A stretch of DNA of 9,014 nt from the NCBI GenBank assembly GCA_947486675.1, contig CANKUF010000018.1:1-9014 (forward strand), given 5' to 3'. How positions within the stretch are numbered: position 1 is the first letter of the stretch; each line of letters starts with the position of its first letter. Made by a program: the position numbers and the translations under genes. The notes below the pieces were generated by a model. That model was not told where the DNA came from and made no database searches. It saw only the letters and a list, made by a program, of their open reading frames with translations. The stretch is from Acidimicrobiaceae bacterium. Its GTDB lineage: Bacteria; Actinomycetota; Acidimicrobiia; Acidimicrobiales; Ilumatobacteraceae. This document shows, piece by piece, positions 6,413 to 9,014 of this stretch.

Positions 6413-9014
6413 ATGTGCGGCATCATCTGCGTAGTGTCGCGGCCCTCGGCAAGACCATTGCCACTTGCCGCCGACATTCTGGATGCCCTGGACAGAGCAA
6501 TTGCGGCTGGCGCAACCGGAAGCATCGCTGAATCTGGGCGCTTAGTAGGCGAAGCAGACGCGTCGTTGCGCGGTGAATCTGGCCTTGGAACCTTGATCGA
6601 CAACGTTGCACTCGTTACTGGCTTGGTCTCGCGCGTAGATCAACTGGATGCACTTGCTGCTGCGGCAGAGCTTCAGTTGGAGTCGGAATCTGGGTTGCCG
6701 ACACGCGAAGTTGAACGACGCAGCAACGAACTCATCGCACTTCGCGATGCCACCTGGTCGTTACGCAATGATCGCTTACGCACAGCAAAGGCTGTTGGCG
6801 ATTTGGCAGGCAAAGATGCAAGCGCGAGTGCTCGCAATGCCTACCTATCTATTCAGCAGGCATTTTCAGCACTTGATCGCATGGAAGTTCGTGGTCGCGA
6901 CTCTGCTGGAGTGAACGTATTGGTGTGGGGCCATGGCTTAGATGCAACCGATAAGCGAGTTGCTCCGTTGCTTGCAGGACGTCTTGACGATGCACTGTTC
7001 ACAAACGGCTCCGTGCGCGTAGGTGCGGGTAATCGCGCATGGTCATTTGTGTATAAGGCAGCAGCAGAAATTGGCGAACTTGGTGACAACACTCGCGCAA
7101 TGCGCACAACGGTTGCCAATGATGCGTTGTTGCGATTGCTCGTAGATCAGCCAGGTGCGCGAGTGTCGATTCTTGGGCACACGCGCTGGGCAAGTGTGGG
7201 CATCATTTCTGAACCAAATGCACACCCAGTGAACAGCGAAGAAGTGGGTGGCAATTCGGCTGCGCCATACATGCTTGCAGCACTAAACGGCGACGTAGAT
7301 AACCATGCAGACATCAAAGTTCGCAATGGGTTGCATATAGCTGAGCCAATTACTACTGATGCAAAAGTCATTCCAACTGTTGTCTCGCGTAAGAACGCAG
7401 CGGGAATGACGTTCGTGGACTCGTTTAGAGAAACTGTTGCTGAGTTTGAAGGCAGTGTGGCAATTGCTGTTGCCAGTGCCGACGAACCGAACTCGATGAT
7501 GCTGGCGCTTCGTGGAAGTGGTCAAGGTTTGTATGTCGGAATTGCTGAAGATCGTTTCATCGTGGCCAGCGAGCCGTATGGCGTTGTCGAAGAGACCTTG
7601 CACTACGTGCGTATGGACGGCGAGTCACTTGCCGATGCGAATAACCCATCAAGTCGTGGCCAGGTCATTGCGCTTAACGGAGACAATGCGGGAACGCTTG
7701 CCGGCATGCGCATGCTTGCCTATGACGGAACATCAATTCCACTTGAAGAAAGCAATGTTTACGTTGCCGAAGTGACCACCAGGGACATCGATCGCGGTGA
7801 GCACAAGCACTTCTTGTCAAAAGAAATTGCAGAATCACCGCTGAGCTTTCGCAAGACCTTGCGCGGGAAAATTTCCGAGCGCAACGGACAACTTGAGGCA
7901 ACGCTTGACACCACCGTGTTGCCAGACGATATTCGGGCCAAACTCACGGCCGGAACCTTCACGCGCATTCGCGTAATTGGTCAAGGAACAGCAGCCATCG
8001 CTGGTCGCAGCCTGGCGCAGTTGTTGCGCACCATGGTGGACCACCGCGTGCAAGTTGATGCATTGCCAGCAACCGAGTTGTCGGGTTTCCAGTTGCAACT
8101 TGACATGACCGACACGCTGATCATTGCCATTAGCCAAAGCGGAACGACAACTGATACCAATCGCACAGTTGACTTGGCGCGTACTCGCGGTGCATCTGTT
8201 CTTGCCATCGTGAACCGTCGTGGCAGTGAACTCTCGGCAAAAGCCGATGGTGTGTTGTTCACTTCAGACGGTCGCGATGTGGAAATGAGTGTTGCCAGCA
8301 CGAAGGCCTTCTATTCACAAGTTGCTGCAGGTGCTTTGTTGTCTTGTGCAATTTCTGCCGCACTCGGAACCGGAACTAATGACGAGCGTCATCAATTGCT
8401 TACGGCATTGCGCACAATTCCAGATGCCATGTTTCAAGTGTTGGCGCTTCGCCCACAAATAGCCGAGGCTGCGCGCCAATTCGCACCTGCTCGTCGCTAT
8501 TGGACTGTTGTTGGCAACGGCTTCAATGCGGTTGCTGCAGAAGAAGTGCGAATCAAGCTTTCAGAGCTGTGCTACAAGTCCATTGCCTGTGACATCACCG
8601 AAGACAAAAAGCACATTGACTTGTCTTGCGAACCGATGATCATTGTGTGTGCAACTGGTTTGTCGGACGGCACCGCAAGCGATGTGGCGAAAGAGATTGC
8701 CATCTATCGTGCGCACAAGGCGTTGCCAATCGTGATTGCCCAAGAAGGCGAGCAGCGCTTCGATGCTGCTGCCGCAGTCATTTCTGTGCCGCGAGTTGAC
8801 CCGCGAGTGGCGTTCATTTTGAGCGTGATGGTTGGTCACTTGTTTGGCTACGAAGCAGCACTGGCAATTGACTCGCTTGCACGACCATTGCGGTCTGCTC
8901 GAGAAGTTGTTGAACATGCGGTTGAACGTGGCGGAGTTGGCAGCCAATTGCTGGCCAAGGTTCGTTCAGAAATTGGCGTCCCAGCAACCAGGTTCTTTGA
9001 TGCTCTTGCCACTG
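6413..9014 (+). CDS. glmS: GlmS-like glutamine amidotransferase/SIS protein, enlarged, 3' partial
   Basis: GlmS makes glucosamine-6-phosphate from fructose-6-phosphate and glutamine. This frame starts MCGII at ATG 6413 and is open for 867 codons to the window end; standard GlmS has about 610 residues. Glutaminase (Ntn-hydrolase) residues, E. coli numbers in brackets: C2 (Cys1), RGRDSAG 160-166, HTRWA 256-260 with R258 (Arg73) and W259 (Trp74), N292-G293 (Asn98-Gly99), D316 (Asp123). SIS1: GQGT 523-526, SQSGTTTDT 574-582, VASTKAF 627-633. SIS2: VGNGFN 700-705, K715 and E718 (Lys485, Glu488), H734 (His504). Oddities: about 130 extra residues before RGRDSAG, about 50 more before HTRWA, Ala in place of Ser303, Arg830 where Lys603 usually lies, and a chain running beyond the usual terminus. 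The start has no Shine-Dalgarno sequence but lies 10 nt after glmM. A diverged GlmS is most likely; a related sugar aminotransferase is possible. Confidence 0.85.
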   Translation, partial: MCGIICVVSRPSARPLPLAADILDALDRAIAAGATGSIAESGRLVGEADASLRGESGLGTLIDNVALVTGLVSRVDQLDALAAAAELQLESESGLPTREVERRSNELIALRDATWSLRNDRLRTAKAVGDLAGKDASASARNAYLSIQQAFSALDRMEVRGRDSAGVNVLVWGHGLDATDKRVAPLLAGRLDDALFTNGSVRVGAGNRAWSFVYKAAAEIGELGDNTRAMRTTVANDALLRLLVDQPGARVSILGHTRWASVGIISEPNAHPVNSEEVGGNSAAPYMLAALNGDVDNHADIKVRNGLHIAEPITTDAKVIPTVVSRKNAAGMTFVDSFRETVAEFEGSVAIAVASADEPNSMMLALRGSGQGLYVGIAEDRFIVASEPYGVVEETLHYVRMDGESLADANNPSSRGQVIALNGDNAGTLAGMRMLAYDGTSIPLEESNVYVAEVTTRDIDRGEHKHFLSKEIAESPLSFRKTLRGKISERNGQLEATLDTTVLPDDIRAKLTAGTFTRIRVIGQGTAAIAGRSLAQLLRTMVDHRVQVDALPATELSGFQLQLDMTDTLIIAISQSGTTTDTNRTVDLARTRGASVLAIVNRRGSELSAKADGVLFTSDGRDVEMSVASTKAFYSQVAAGALLSCAISAALGTGTNDERHQLLTALRTIPDAMFQVLALRPQIAEAARQFAPARRYWTVVGNGFNAVAAEEVRIKLSELCYKSIACDITEDKKHIDLSCEPMIIVCATGLSDGTASDVAKEIAIYRAHKALPIVIAQEGEQRFDAAAAVISVPRVDPRVAFILSVMVGHLFGYEAALAIDSLARPLRSAREVVEHAVERGGVGSQLLAKVRSEIGVPATRFFDALAT

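Overview
This 9-kb window is a compact, single-strand (+) run of housekeeping genes: infA, rpmJ, rpsM, rpsK, rpsD, rpoA, rplQ, truA, rplM, rpsI, glmM and the 5' part (867 codons, still open at the window end) of a large glmS-like gene. The order (alpha operon, then rplQ-truA-rplM-rpsI-glmM-glmS) is the arrangement familiar from high-GC Gram-positive bacteria. Base composition looks close to 50% GC by eye, with heavy use of GCA, CGC and TTG codons. This suggests an Actinobacteriota member of moderate GC, perhaps an aquatic Acidimicrobiia-type lineage. The phylum is a fair inference from synteny and protein sequence; the class is only a guess.

Layout: 1-109 is a G-rich leader with a small hairpin. 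110-3292 holds translation initiation factor IF-1, ribosomal proteins L36, S13, S11 and S4, the RNA polymerase alpha subunit and L17, with gaps of 3 to 41 nt, so probably one transcript. truA follows 6 nt after rplQ without its own Shine-Dalgarno sequence. A 90-nt gap (4079-4168) carries a plausible promoter and an inverted repeat ahead of rplM-rpsI. A 49-nt gap with a strong GC stem-loop separates rpsI from glmM. glmS starts 10 nt after glmM. No non-coding stretch reaches 300 nt, and no tRNA, rRNA, mobile element or CRISPR array is present.

Functionally, the first ten genes serve translation and transcription (initiation factor, ribosomal proteins, RNA polymerase alpha, tRNA pseudouridylation). 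The last two form the start of UDP-N-acetylglucosamine synthesis: GlmS makes glucosamine-6-phosphate and GlmM converts it to glucosamine-1-phosphate for peptidoglycan.

The least ordinary element is the GlmS-like protein. Its glutaminase catalytic residues are intact, but about 130 extra residues separate the N-terminal Cys from the RGxDSAG motif, a further roughly 50 residues lie before HTRWA, several usually fixed isomerase-site residues differ, and the chain continues past the normal GlmS C-terminus. A second point of interest is infA, where the best-placed Shine-Dalgarno sequence and the family's usual N-terminus both point to a CTG start codon.
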